Assembly (NCBI GenBank): GCA_913054525.1
Contig: CAJXHR010000043.1
Span: 1-6,150 of the forward strand
Source: an uncultured bacterium
Lineage (GTDB): Bacteria; Patescibacteriota; Minisyncoccia; Spechtbacterales; HO2-43-30
Direction: 5' to 3'
DNA length: 6,150 nt
Shown here: positions 1 to 5,500 of the stretch, one piece after another
Numbering within the stretch: position 1 is the first letter of the stretch
Layout: every line of letters begins with the position of its first letter
The notes under the pieces: model-generated
Seen by the model: the letters and a program-made list of their open reading frames with translations, nothing else
Database searches by the model: none
Told to the model about the DNA's origin: nothing
Program-made: the position numbers and the translations under genes

Positions 1-462
1 TATATAGCCCAACCTCCGTTGTATAAAATTCAATTGGGCAGAACCTCCGAGTATGCCTACACCGACGCGGGGAAGGATGCGATAATTGAGGAGTTAAAAA
101 AGAAAGCCACTGCTAAAGGCAAGGCCAAAAAGGAAAAGGAAGTAGTTGGGGAGGGGGAAGCGGTTTCGGAGACAGGAGATTCGGGTGAAGAGGGCGAGGA
201 AGCCGTCTCTGCTGGAGCTGTAGCGGGCGAAGGAAAAGTGCGGGGTATTAATATTCAGCGCTATAAAGGGCTTGGGGAGATGAATCCGGGGGAGCTTTGG
301 GAAACGACAATGAATCCGGAAAACAGGGTTCTCAAGCAAGTTAATATTGAAGATGCCAAAGAGGCGGACAAAATTTTTGATATTCTTATGGGCGCTGAAG
401 TCGCTCCCCGTAAGCGCTTCATTCAAACGCATGCAAAAACTGTTCAAAACCTTGACATATAA
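1..462 (+). CDS. gyrB: DNA gyrase subunit B, C-terminal part (5' end outside window)
   Basis: This is the ATPase subunit of DNA gyrase, the type II topoisomerase that introduces negative supercoils. The frame is open from base 1, so the gene begins upstream; a TTG at 19 is internal and not the start. The 153 visible residues begin in the TOPRIM region (QPPLYKI, residues 5-10). They continue into the conserved C-terminal block [20 protein letters not shown] (about 87-106), then [14 protein letters not shown] and the terminal RKRFI...LDI. Between these, residues about 33-79 form a low-complexity charged insert, first lysine-rich and then glutamate/glycine-rich. In most gyrases this linker is short, although the E. 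coli protein has a large unrelated insert in the same general area. ParE is the main alternative; the ending and the WETTMNPE block favour GyrB, but without the N-terminal part the two cannot be separated completely. The stop codon is overlapped by the promoter of secE. Confidence 0.93.
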   Translation, partial: YIAQPPLYKIQLGRTSEYAYTDAGKDAIIEELKKKATAKGKAKKEKEVVGEGEAVSETGDSGEEGEEAVSAGAVAGEGKVRGINIQRYKGLGEMNPGELWETTMNPENRVLKQVNIEDAKEADKIFDILMGAEVAPRKRFIQTHAKTVQNLDI

Positions 463-479
463 TGTGGTTTGTCTATAAT
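452..479 (+). promoter_or_regulatory. Sigma70-type promoter for secE-nusG-rplK
   Basis: A perfect -35 hexamer TTGACA (452-457) and a perfect -10 hexamer TATAAT (474-479) are separated by 16 bases. The -35 lies in the last codons of gyrB, so the promoter overlaps the upstream gene. Transcription should start near 486, about 4 bases before the ATG at 490. That leaves almost no 5' leader if that ATG is used. It is the strongest promoter match noticed in the window, which fits a gene set needed at high level. Confidence 0.85.
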
Positions 480-489
480 GGCGATATAG

Positions 490-702
490 ATGGGCCCCAG
501 AGGCCTTTTTAAAAACGTGAAATTTGTATTTCAATTAATATCATTTCTAAAAGAAGTTCGCCTTGAGGCGAAGAAGGTAAACTGGCCTACAAGGCGGGAA
601 GTTTTACGGCATACGATTATCGTAATTATATTTGCGTTTGTTGTGGCGGTTTATTTAGGAACGCTGGATATTGTGTTTCAATGGTTTTTAGGGCGCTTAT
701 AA
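490..702 (+). CDS. secE: Preprotein translocase subunit SecE
   Basis: SecE is the small membrane subunit of the SecYEG channel and clamps SecY in the inner membrane. The 70 residues match the short single-span bacterial type. An amphipathic cytoplasmic helix carries FLKEVRLEAKKVNWPTRREV (19-38), with the diagnostic K-V-N-W-P-T-R motif. A hydrophobic span follows at about 42-66. The position directly before nusG and rplK is the conserved bacterial order. The ATG at 490 has no SD sequence and lies about 4 bases after the predicted transcription start. An in-frame GTG at 517 would give a 61-residue protein beginning KFVFQLISFLKE, closer to many family members, with AGAGG (499-503) 13 bases upstream. 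Which start is used is unsettled. The family call is firm. Confidence 0.93.
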   Translation: MGPRGLFKNVKFVFQLISFLKEVRLEAKKVNWPTRREVLRHTIIVIIFAFVVAVYLGTLDIVFQWFLGRL

Positions 703-703
703 T

Positions 704-1249
704 ATGGCAAGACAACAAATAAAACAAGGAAAGAAGTGGTATGTGTTGCATACTTATTCCGGATATGAGGACGCGGTGGCTCAAAATCTTAAACAGCGTA
801 TAGAGTCCCTGGGGATGGAGGACAAGATTTTTAGCGTGCTTGTCCCTAAAGAAAAAAAGATTAAAATAAAAGGCGGTAAGCGAACAACCGTAGAAGAGAA
901 AATTTATCCGGGTTATGTGCTTGTTGAGATGATTGTGACAGATGATTCCTGGTATGTCGTGCGCAACACTCCGCGCGTGACAGGGTTTGTGGGTTCGGGA
1001 ACTACGCCCGTTCCGGTATCGGCCAAGGAAATAGAGATACTTCAAAAGCAGATGGGCGTAGAGGAGCCGACCTACAAGATTGATGTTGAAGTGGGAGATC
1101 CGGTAAAGGTTACAGATGGGCCATTCAAGGATTTCGACGGTAAAGTTTCTGTTGTTGACGAAGAAAGAGGCAAGATAACCGTGCTTGTATCTATGTTTGG
1201 AAGAGAAACGCCGGTAGAACTGGATTATTTGCAAATTAGCAAAATTTAA
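704..1249 (+). CDS. nusG: Transcription termination/antitermination factor NusG
   Basis: NusG binds the clamp of RNA polymerase, suppresses pausing, and links polymerase to Rho or to the leading ribosome. At 181 residues it has the usual two-domain length. The NGN domain starts with KKWYVLHTYSGYED (10-23), continues through the E-E-K-IYPGYVLVEM segment (64-76), and ends around NTPRVTGFVG (88-97). The C-terminal KOW domain covers about 129-181 and includes VGDPVKVTDGPFKDFDGKV (130-148) and the MFGRETPVEL strand. The ATG lies one base after the secE stop (TAA-T-ATG), and there is no good SD sequence. Translation therefore probably depends on coupling to secE. The neighbours secE and rplK confirm NusG over a paralogue such as RfaH. 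Confidence 0.97.
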   Translation: MARQQIKQGKKWYVLHTYSGYEDAVAQNLKQRIESLGMEDKIFSVLVPKEKKIKIKGGKRTTVEEKIYPGYVLVEMIVTDDSWYVVRNTPRVTGFVGSGTTPVPVSAKEIEILQKQMGVEEPTYKIDVEVGDPVKVTDGPFKDFDGKVSVVDEERGKITVLVSMFGRETPVELDYLQISKI

Positions 1250-1252
1250 ACC

Positions 1253-1675
1253 ATGGCAAAATCATTAAAGACAATTATAAAACTTCAAATTCCCGCGGGA
1301 CAGGCAAATCCCGCTCCGCCCGTCGGGCCGGCCCTCGGCCAGCATGGGCTTAATATTCAGGAATTTTGTACGAAGTTTAACGAAGCAAGCAAGGAAAAGA
1401 TGGGAAATATTATACCCGTTGAAATTTTTGTGTATGAAGACAGGTCATACGACTTTAAGATGAAAACGCCGCCTGCCTCTGACCTTCTAAAGAAAGCGGC
1501 GAAGATAGAAAAAGGTTCCGGCAATGCGCCGAAAGTCAAGGCAGGTAAAGTTACAAAAGCGCAAATACGCGAAATCGCCGAGACCAAACTGGACGACCTA
1601 AATGCTTATGACGTTGACCAAGCAGCGAAAATAGTAGAAGGCACGGCAAGGAGTATGGGAATCACGGTGGAATAA
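1253..1675 (+). CDS. rplK: 50S ribosomal protein L11 (uL11)
   Basis: L11 binds 23S rRNA in the GTPase-associated centre at the base of the stalk and takes part in factor binding. The 140 residues match family length. The N-terminal domain shows the signature [20 protein letters not shown] (14-33), with the prolines of the flexible helix. The rRNA-binding C-terminal domain begins near 72 ([12 protein letters not shown]) and ends with the conserved [11 protein letters not shown] (127-137). The start is three bases after the nusG stop and has no SD sequence, so coupling is likely. In most bacteria rplA (L1) follows directly. Here a terminator follows and then an unrelated operon, so L1 is either elsewhere or absent. 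Confidence 0.97.
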   Translation: MAKSLKTIIKLQIPAGQANPAPPVGPALGQHGLNIQEFCTKFNEASKEKMGNIIPVEIFVYEDRSYDFKMKTPPASDLLKKAAKIEKGSGNAPKVKAGKVTKAQIREIAETKLDDLNAYDVDQAAKIVEGTARSMGITVE

Positions 1676-1689
1676 AATCAAAAATAACT

Positions 1690-1723
1690 GAAAAGCCCTC
1701 CGGCCGCGGCCGGAGGGCTTTTC
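1690..1723 (+). terminator. Intrinsic terminator after rplK (perfect palindrome)
   Basis: The sequence is a perfect inverted repeat centred between 1706 and 1707. As RNA it gives a 15-bp stem (1690-1704 with 1709-1723) around a CGCG tetraloop, GC-rich in the upper part, with A and U runs at the base. The U tract is short (TTTT at 1719-1722, then C), and part of it is paired with the A run, so termination may be incomplete. It begins 14 bases after the rplK stop. Being symmetric, it can form on either strand, but both flanking genes run in the plus direction. Confidence 0.85.
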
Positions 1724-1748
1724 AAATATCTACACCCTCTGATATACT
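1719..1748 (+). promoter_or_regulatory. Putative promoter of the dTTP-synthesis operon
   Basis: A -10-like TATACT lies at 1743-1748, 8 bases before the dut ATG. The best -35 candidate, TTTTCA (1719-1724), matches TTGACA at four of six positions with an 18-base spacer. It is formed by the 3' foot of the rplK terminator hairpin. Transcription would start near 1755, leaving almost no leader. The -10 is convincing by position; the -35 is weak. Confidence 0.5.
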
Positions 1749-1756
1749 GAATAGAC

Positions 1757-2182
1757 ATGAAACTCAGAATTCAAAAATTGGATCCATCCGGCAAGTTGCC
1801 ATCATACGCATACGATGGGGATGCGGGAATGGATCTTTTTTCGTTGGAAGACACGCAAATTCCCGCTGGAGAGAAGATCGCCATACGGACAGGCCTGAAG
1901 TTCGCGATACCGCGGGGTTACGCTGGTTTTGTGTGGGATAAAAGCGGGCTTGCCGTGAAACATCATCTCAAGACCATGGCAGGAGTGATTGACTCAAATT
2001 ATAGAGGGGAGCTATTGGTTGTTCTGACGAATCTGGGAAGAGAAATTTATAAAGTAGAGAAGGGCTCAAAAATTGCCCAACTTGTAATAAAGCCCGTAGC
2101 GAATCCGGAGATTGAAGAAGGCGAAATCCAAGATGAGACGGACAGGGGCGAGGGGGGGTTTGGAAGCTCGGGCAATAAATGA
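1757..2182 (+). CDS. dut: dUTP diphosphatase (dUTPase)
   Basis: The enzyme hydrolyses dUTP to dUMP and pyrophosphate. This keeps uracil out of DNA and supplies the substrate of thymidylate synthase. The 141 residues fit the homotrimeric all-beta family, and all five motifs are visible: motif 1 DAGMDLFS (22-29), motif 2 DKSGLA (61-66), motif 3 GVIDSNYRGEL (77-87, with catalytic Asp79 and Tyr82), motif 4 GSKIAQLVI (103-111), and motif 5 RGEGGFGSSG (130-139), which closes over the triphosphate. Motif 2 has D-K-S where the family usually has P-R-S, a conservative change that keeps a basic residue. Motif 5 is encoded across a run of seven G (2152-2158). It is the first gene of the operon and has no SD sequence; the start sits 8 bases after a -10-like element. 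dCMP deaminase follows 3 bases later. A dCTP deaminase of the same fold is excluded by the complete dUTPase motif set. Confidence 0.95.
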   Translation: MKLRIQKLDPSGKLPSYAYDGDAGMDLFSLEDTQIPAGEKIAIRTGLKFAIPRGYAGFVWDKSGLAVKHHLKTMAGVIDSNYRGELLVVLTNLGREIYKVEKGSKIAQLVIKPVANPEIEEGEIQDETDRGEGGFGSSGNK

Positions 2183-2185
2183 ATT

Positions 2186-2716
2186 ATGAATTCTAAATCC
2201 GATATAGCCAGGCCCTCATGGGACGAGTACTTCATGATGGCGGCAAAACTTATTGCCGTTATGGCAACATGCCCTAAATTGCGCGTGGGTACTGTGGTAG
2301 TAAAAAACAAGAGAATTGTCGCTTCCGGATTCAACGGTGCCCCTCCCGGGCATCCTCATTGCAGCGAGGTTGGCTGTCTTAAATTTGAAGAAGAGGGGAC
2401 GTCATGTAGGAGGGTTATACATTCCGAGCATAACGCGATCCTCCAGGACTCGGCTAATTTGGCTGGGGGGACTCTGTATACGGCATATTTACCATGCATA
2501 GACTGCATGAAGGCAATAATAGGAGCGCGGATAGACGAGGTTGTTTATGAAGGGGAGTATGAGAGTCATAAGAGTAGATATAAGTCCTCAAGGGACTTCG
2601 CGGCGCTGTCCGGCATAAAGCTTCGTCAGATTCCTGAAGTGAATATTGTCAATCTTTTGGCGAGGTATTATGAACAGCATAACGAAGATAAACCTAGCGA
2701 AGCGCTGGAGTTTTAA
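2186..2716 (+). CDS. Deoxycytidylate (dCMP) deaminase
   Basis: This zinc enzyme is predicted to convert dCMP to dUMP, a second source of dUMP for the thymidylate synthase encoded next. The 176 residues carry the cytidine-deaminase-fold signature: HSE (79-81, zinc histidine and catalytic glutamate; the common form is HAE) and LPCIDC (102-107, the two zinc cysteines). The GFNGAPPG segment (48-55) and the extra cysteine-rich stretch before the histidine (Cys59, Cys64, Cys74) are typical of the dCMP deaminase/ComEB family. The C-terminal tail, from about 165, is polar and charged. No SD sequence precedes the ATG. The gene starts 3 bases after dut and ends one base before thyA. A tRNA adenosine or guanine deaminase is unlikely given these motifs and the neighbours. 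Confidence 0.92.
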   Translation: MNSKSDIARPSWDEYFMMAAKLIAVMATCPKLRVGTVVVKNKRIVASGFNGAPPGHPHCSEVGCLKFEEEGTSCRRVIHSEHNAILQDSANLAGGTLYTAYLPCIDCMKAIIGARIDEVVYEGEYESHKSRYKSSRDFAALSGIKLRQIPEVNIVNLLARYYEQHNEDKPSEALEF

Positions 2717-2717
2717 T

Positions 2718-3539
2718 ATGAAGCAATATCTAGATGCCCTAAAGTATATAATGGATAATGGCGGGGATAAGCCGACGCGTACAGGAGTTGATACGCGGGG
2801 AGTATTCGGGATGCAGTTTCGTTATAATATGGCAGATGGATTCCCCGCGATGACCACGAAGAAGCTTGCATTTAACGCGGCAAAGGCGGAGCTTTTATGG
2901 TTTATAAGCGGAAGCTCCGATGTGAAGGAGCTCCAGAAGCTTGGCTGTCATATTTGGGACGCAAATGCCGAGGCGGATTACTGGAAGCCAAAGGCGAGAT
3001 TTGAAGGCGATTTGGGAAGGGTGTATGGGGTGCAGTGGAGGAATTGGCAAGCCCCCGACGGAAGAACGATCGACCAATTGCAGGACGTAATAGAACGTAT
3101 CAAGAAAAATCCCTATGATCGGCGCCTTATAGTAAGCGCGTGGAATCCGGGGGAGATCGATCAGATGGCTCTGCCGCCATGCCATAGTTTTTACCAGTTT
3201 TCCGTTGCCGACAATAAGTTATCCGTGCATATGTATCAGAGAAGCTGTGATATGTTTCTTGGAGTGCCGTTTAACATCGCTTCATATTCATTGTTTTTGC
3301 ATATGGTTGCTCAAGTGACCGGTTTGGAGCCCGGAGAATTTGTACACACGCTTGGGGACGCGCATATTTACCATAACCATTTCGACCAGGTGAAAGAGCA
3401 GATATCGCGCGAGCCATTTCCCTTGTCCAAACTTCGACTGAATCCGGAAGTAAAAAATATAGATGATTTTAAAATGGATGACATTGAGCTAGTTGACTAC
3501 CAGTGTCATCCGGGAATTAAAGCGCCAATGGCGGTATAG
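2718..3539 (+). CDS. thyA: Thymidylate synthase ThyA
   Basis: ThyA methylates dUMP to dTMP with methylene-tetrahydrofolate, which is oxidised to dihydrofolate. The 273 residues are near the E. coli length. Visible hallmarks are phosphate-binding Arg21 in PTRTGV, the W80/N83 region of HIWDAN, RVYGVQWR (101-108), the YDRRLIVSAWNP block with Arg135/136, catalytic Cys155 in LPPCHSFYQF, RSCDMFLGVPFN (175-186, with Asp178 and Asn186), and DAHIYHNH (214-221). The C-terminal residues APMAV match the mobile tail that closes the active site. The open frame extends upstream to 2646, but that part overlaps the dCMP deaminase gene and lacks similarity. The ATG at 2718 gives the canonical N-terminus KQYLDAL and sits one base after the preceding stop (TAA-T-ATG), the same junction as secE/nusG. 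Reduced folate must be regenerated, and the next gene is the likely supplier. Confidence 0.98.
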   Translation: MKQYLDALKYIMDNGGDKPTRTGVDTRGVFGMQFRYNMADGFPAMTTKKLAFNAAKAELLWFISGSSDVKELQKLGCHIWDANAEADYWKPKARFEGDLGRVYGVQWRNWQAPDGRTIDQLQDVIERIKKNPYDRRLIVSAWNPGEIDQMALPPCHSFYQFSVADNKLSVHMYQRSCDMFLGVPFNIASYSLFLHMVAQVTGLEPGEFVHTLGDAHIYHNHFDQVKEQISREPFPLSKLRLNPEVKNIDDFKMDDIELVDYQCHPGIKAPMAV

Positions 3540-3559
3540 AATAGATTCTAATAGATTGC
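3540..3559 (+). repeat. Short direct repeat between thyA and the reductase gene
   Basis: Two adjacent 10-base units, AATAGATTCT and AATAGATTGC, match in 8 of 10 positions and fill most of the 25-base gap between the thyA stop and the next ATG. This is the largest gap within the operon apart from the similar one before the HAD gene. The unit is AT-rich and could come from slippage. I see no SD sequence or clear promoter in it. Confidence 0.5.
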
Positions 3560-3564
3560 TTACC

Positions 3565-4065
3565 ATGAAAATATTTATTATAGCAGTATTAACAGCTGAC
3601 GGTTTAATTGCCGAAGGCACCGATCAGATTTCCACTGATTGGACAAGCAAAGAGGACAAGAAGTTTTTTAGTACACGGACAAAAGAGGCAGGTGTTATAG
3701 TTTTGGGATATAATACCTACAAAACAATAGGTAGACCCTTGCCGGGAAGATTAAATATTGTTTATGCAAACCCTGACACAGTTATTGAAGGGGCTGAGGT
3801 GACGCAGTTGGCGCCTGCGGATTTAATCAAGGATTTGGAAGAAAGAGGTTATAAAGAGGTTGCCATATGTGGGGGAAGTACTACATACACTATGTTCATG
3901 GAGGCGGGTCTTGTTGATAAACTATATATTACAATCGAGCCGGTTGTATTCGGCGCGGGCATGACACTTTTTAATAAAAAGTTTGACGTAAAAAAGCTTA
4001 AATTAGTATTTATGCAGAAATTGGGGGAGGAGACGGTTTTACTGGAATATGATGTCAAAAGGTAA
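3565..4065 (+). CDS. Dihydrofolate reductase-like protein (RibD C-terminal / DHFR fold)
   Basis: By position and motifs this is probably the NADPH-dependent reductase that returns dihydrofolate from ThyA to tetrahydrofolate. The 166 residues mix features of two related families. DHFR-like are IGRPLPGR (55-62, matching the DHFR nucleotide-binding segment), a Trp26 followed by Asp31 in KEDKKFF where classical DHFRs have the substrate-binding acid, and a Gly-Gly pair (103-104). RibD-C-like are AVLTADGLIA (7-16) and the C-terminal GGSTTYTMFMEAGLVDKLYI then VVFGAGMTLF (127-136). RibD-C proteins normally reduce a riboflavin precursor, but no riboflavin gene is nearby and the thyA context argues for folate. 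The ATG at 3565 is preferred; the frame stays open to 3493 but that part lies within thyA. No SD sequence is seen. The 3' end overlaps tmk by 17 bases. The coding sequence looks somewhat more AT-rich than dut or thyA. The fold is firm; the exact substrate is inferred. Confidence 0.82.
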   Translation: MKIFIIAVLTADGLIAEGTDQISTDWTSKEDKKFFSTRTKEAGVIVLGYNTYKTIGRPLPGRLNIVYANPDTVIEGAEVTQLAPADLIKDLEERGYKEVAICGGSTTYTMFMEAGLVDKLYITIEPVVFGAGMTLFNKKFDVKKLKLVFMQKLGEETVLLEYDVKR

Positions 4066-4654
4066 ATTTATAATCATAGAAGGAATTGACGGCTGCGGCA
4101 AAGGAACGCAGACAAAAAAACTTGTTTCGTATTTTAGAAAGCAGAAAAAGGAGGTAAAGTCCTTGTCGTATCCCGATAGGAATGGTCCTATTGGAGCGCT
4201 TATAGATCAATATCTTCACAGAAAATATAATTTTTCAAAGGAGGTGCAGTTTTTACTGTACTTTTCTGATTTTTTAAAAGACAAAGAGGCGATAAAAAAA
4301 TGGTTGAGCGAGGGCAAAATAATAGTAGCGGACAGATATTTTCTTTCTACTCTCGCCTATCAGAGCATTGGCGGTTTCCCTATTGGCAGGGGCCTTGAAG
4401 CCGCAAAATTATTTGAGCTCCCCAAGCCCGACGTTATAATATATCTTGATATCAACTCCACAACATCGCTGGAGAGAAAATTCGGCCAGAAAGGCATGCT
4501 TGACAGACACGAGGCGGACGCGAAATTTCAAAAAAATCTCACCCGGGTTTATGGAGAACTTGCAAGGAAAAAAGCACTTGCGCGATGGGTGACTATCGAT
4601 GGAGAGAAATCGGAAGAAGAGGTCTTTAAGGAAATAAAAAAGGCGGTAAAATAG
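4049..4654 (+). CDS. tmk: Thymidylate (dTMP) kinase
   Basis: The enzyme phosphorylates dTMP to dTDP with ATP, the step after thymidylate synthase. The 201 residues carry the family signatures in order: P-loop EGIDGCGKGTQ (11-21), YPDR (41-44, in the dTMP-binding region), DRYFLSTLAYQ (95-105, the DR-Y-S-AYQ signature), the strand VIIYLDI (129-135), and the lid-region segment LDRHEAD (151-157). The basic lid arginines of the E. coli type are not obvious. The start overlaps the reductase gene by 17 bases, and a second in-frame ATG directly follows at 4052, so either could be used. A purine-rich GGGGGAGGAG (4023-4032) lies 16 bases upstream, too far for a standard SD, so coupling is more likely. 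Other NMP kinases lack the DRY...AYQ pattern. Confidence 0.95.
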   Translation: MMSKGKFIIIEGIDGCGKGTQTKKLVSYFRKQKKEVKSLSYPDRNGPIGALIDQYLHRKYNFSKEVQFLLYFSDFLKDKEAIKKWLSEGKIIVADRYFLSTLAYQSIGGFPIGRGLEAAKLFELPKPDVIIYLDINSTTSLERKFGQKGMLDRHEADAKFQKNLTRVYGELARKKALARWVTIDGEKSEEEVFKEIKKAVK

Positions 4655-4663
4655 CACTTTTAC
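4646..4663 (+). other. Small AT-rich hairpin across the tmk stop
   Basis: GTAAAA (4646-4651) and TTTTAC (4658-4663) are perfect complements around a six-base loop that contains the tmk stop codon. The six-pair stem has two GC pairs at its foot and no U tract after it, so it is not a normal terminator. It could mark an RNA-processing site or be chance. Confidence 0.3.
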
Positions 4664-4668
4664 AACAA

Positions 4669-4674
4669 GAGAGG
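4669..4674 (+). promoter_or_regulatory. Shine-Dalgarno sequence of the HAD gene
   Basis: GAGAGG lies four bases before the ATG at 4679. It is the only well-placed SD-like sequence seen ahead of any gene in this window. It fixes the start of the HAD gene and indicates independent ribosome entry 24 bases after the tmk stop. Confidence 0.65.
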
Positions 4675-4678
4675 CATC

Positions 4679-5500
4679 ATGGATACGAATGTAGTACTCG
4701 TTTTCGACGGCGACGATACGCTTTGGATGAACGAGTGGCAATACTCCAAGGCAAGGGCAGAGTTTTTATCTTTTCTCTATACCGAATTCGGGGATTTAAT
4801 GCCGAGCATCGCCCTCCTTATGCCGCGATATTTCGCTATAGACCATGACTTGTTTTCTATATGGGGAATAGAGCGGGGAAGAGTATCCCGGGCAATGCAG
4901 ATTGCGTACCACGAGTTACTGGAATATTTTAAAGAAAAAACAAGCCCGGACAGAATGGCTGAGATTTTAGAAAAACAGGAGGAGCACGAGAAGCTAATTT
5001 TTAAACTAGGCGATCAGCCGTTTGATTTTTATGACATGCGTTGGGTTGAAGGCGCGGAGGAAATGCTCGCGGAGCTGAAAGAAGACGGAAGATTTACTCT
5101 GCGTCTGCTCACAAGCTACGACGCGAAAGTTTGGCGGGAAAGGAGCAAATACCTTGGCGTCGATAGGTTCTTCGACGGAATAAAAACAGTTTCGGGCAGA
5201 AAGACAAAACACGATTTTGTAGATGTTAGTGACTATTGGCGCACGCTTCATAGGTCAAGATTTTGCGCTATAGGCAATGGCGAGAGCGATATACATCCCG
5301 CGCTTGAGATTTCTCCGCTGTGGTATGGGATATACATACCCCACGCGTCATCTTCGCCGGTATTCAATAACAAGCAGGGAGCGGATGCATATATACCTCC
5401 TCCGATTGATGATAAAAGAGTTTTGAACCTTTGCTCAATAAGGGATATTCTGTCGGTAGATTTTGATGATTTTTGCTTAAAGGGAGTAAAGCTTTCTTAG
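4679..5500 (+). CDS. HAD-superfamily hydrolase, possibly a nucleotidase
   Basis: This is a predicted Mg2+-dependent phosphohydrolase of the haloacid dehalogenase superfamily. The substrate is unknown; the operon makes a (deoxy)nucleotide plausible. The 273 residues show motif I FDGDDTLW (9-16; Asp10 nucleophile, Asp12 acid/base, Thr14), motif II LLTSYD (143-148), a basic motif III candidate in SGRKTKH (Lys175 or Lys177), and motif IV GNGESDIHPALE (199-210). In motif IV the first acidic residue is Asn200 and Asp204 is kept. A helical region between motifs I and II (about 20-115) is the probable cap domain that sets specificity. No signal peptide or membrane span is seen, so it should be cytoplasmic. 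It begins 24 bases after tmk with its own SD sequence. Its TAG stop overlaps the stop of the minus-strand kinase gene by four bases. Phosphoglycolate phosphatase-like or protein-phosphatase roles cannot be excluded. Confidence 0.8.
   Translation: MDTNVVLVFDGDDTLWMNEWQYSKARAEFLSFLYTEFGDLMPSIALLMPRYFAIDHDLFSIWGIERGRVSRAMQIAYHELLEYFKEKTSPDRMAEILEKQEEHEKLIFKLGDQPFDFYDMRWVEGAEEMLAELKEDGRFTLRLLTSYDAKVWRERSKYLGVDRFFDGIKTVSGRKTKHDFVDVSDYWRTLHRSRFCAIGNGESDIHPALEISPLWYGIYIPHASSSPVFNNKQGADAYIPPPIDDKRVLNLCSIRDILSVDFDDFCLKGVKLS

Noticed and set aside
94..534. Minus-strand open frame opposite gyrB
   Set aside because: It is antisense to the conserved gyrB region and has no recognisable domain; it is best explained as a shadow.
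698..703. TATAAT directly before the nusG ATG, as a possible promoter
   Set aside because: It abuts the start codon, so transcription would begin inside nusG. The bases are explained by the secE stop and junction.
626..1234. Long minus-strand open frame opposite nusG
   Set aside because: It is fully antisense to secE/nusG, has no recognisable motif, and an aromatic- and histidine-rich composition typical of a shadow frame.
2646..2717. Upstream extension of thyA
   Set aside because: It overlaps the end of the dCMP deaminase gene and adds residues without ThyA similarity. The ATG at 2718 gives the canonical N-terminus.
3493..3564. Upstream extension of the DHFR-like gene
   Set aside because: It lies mostly within the thyA 3' end and is arginine-rich out-of-frame sequence. 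The fold begins with KIFIIAV at 3565.
4163..4165. Internal in-frame TTG start in tmk after AAGGAGGT
   Set aside because: The spacing looks suitable, but the product would lack the P-loop and could not be a functional kinase.
1757..4654. Phage origin of the nucleotide cluster
   Set aside because: dCMP deaminase, ThyA, DHFR and Tmk occur together in phages, but no phage structural, replication or integration gene is present and the flanks are core chromosomal genes.
5440..5500. Minus-strand terminator after the kinase gene
   Set aside because: Only a 4-bp stem without a following T run (in minus-strand sense) could be found.
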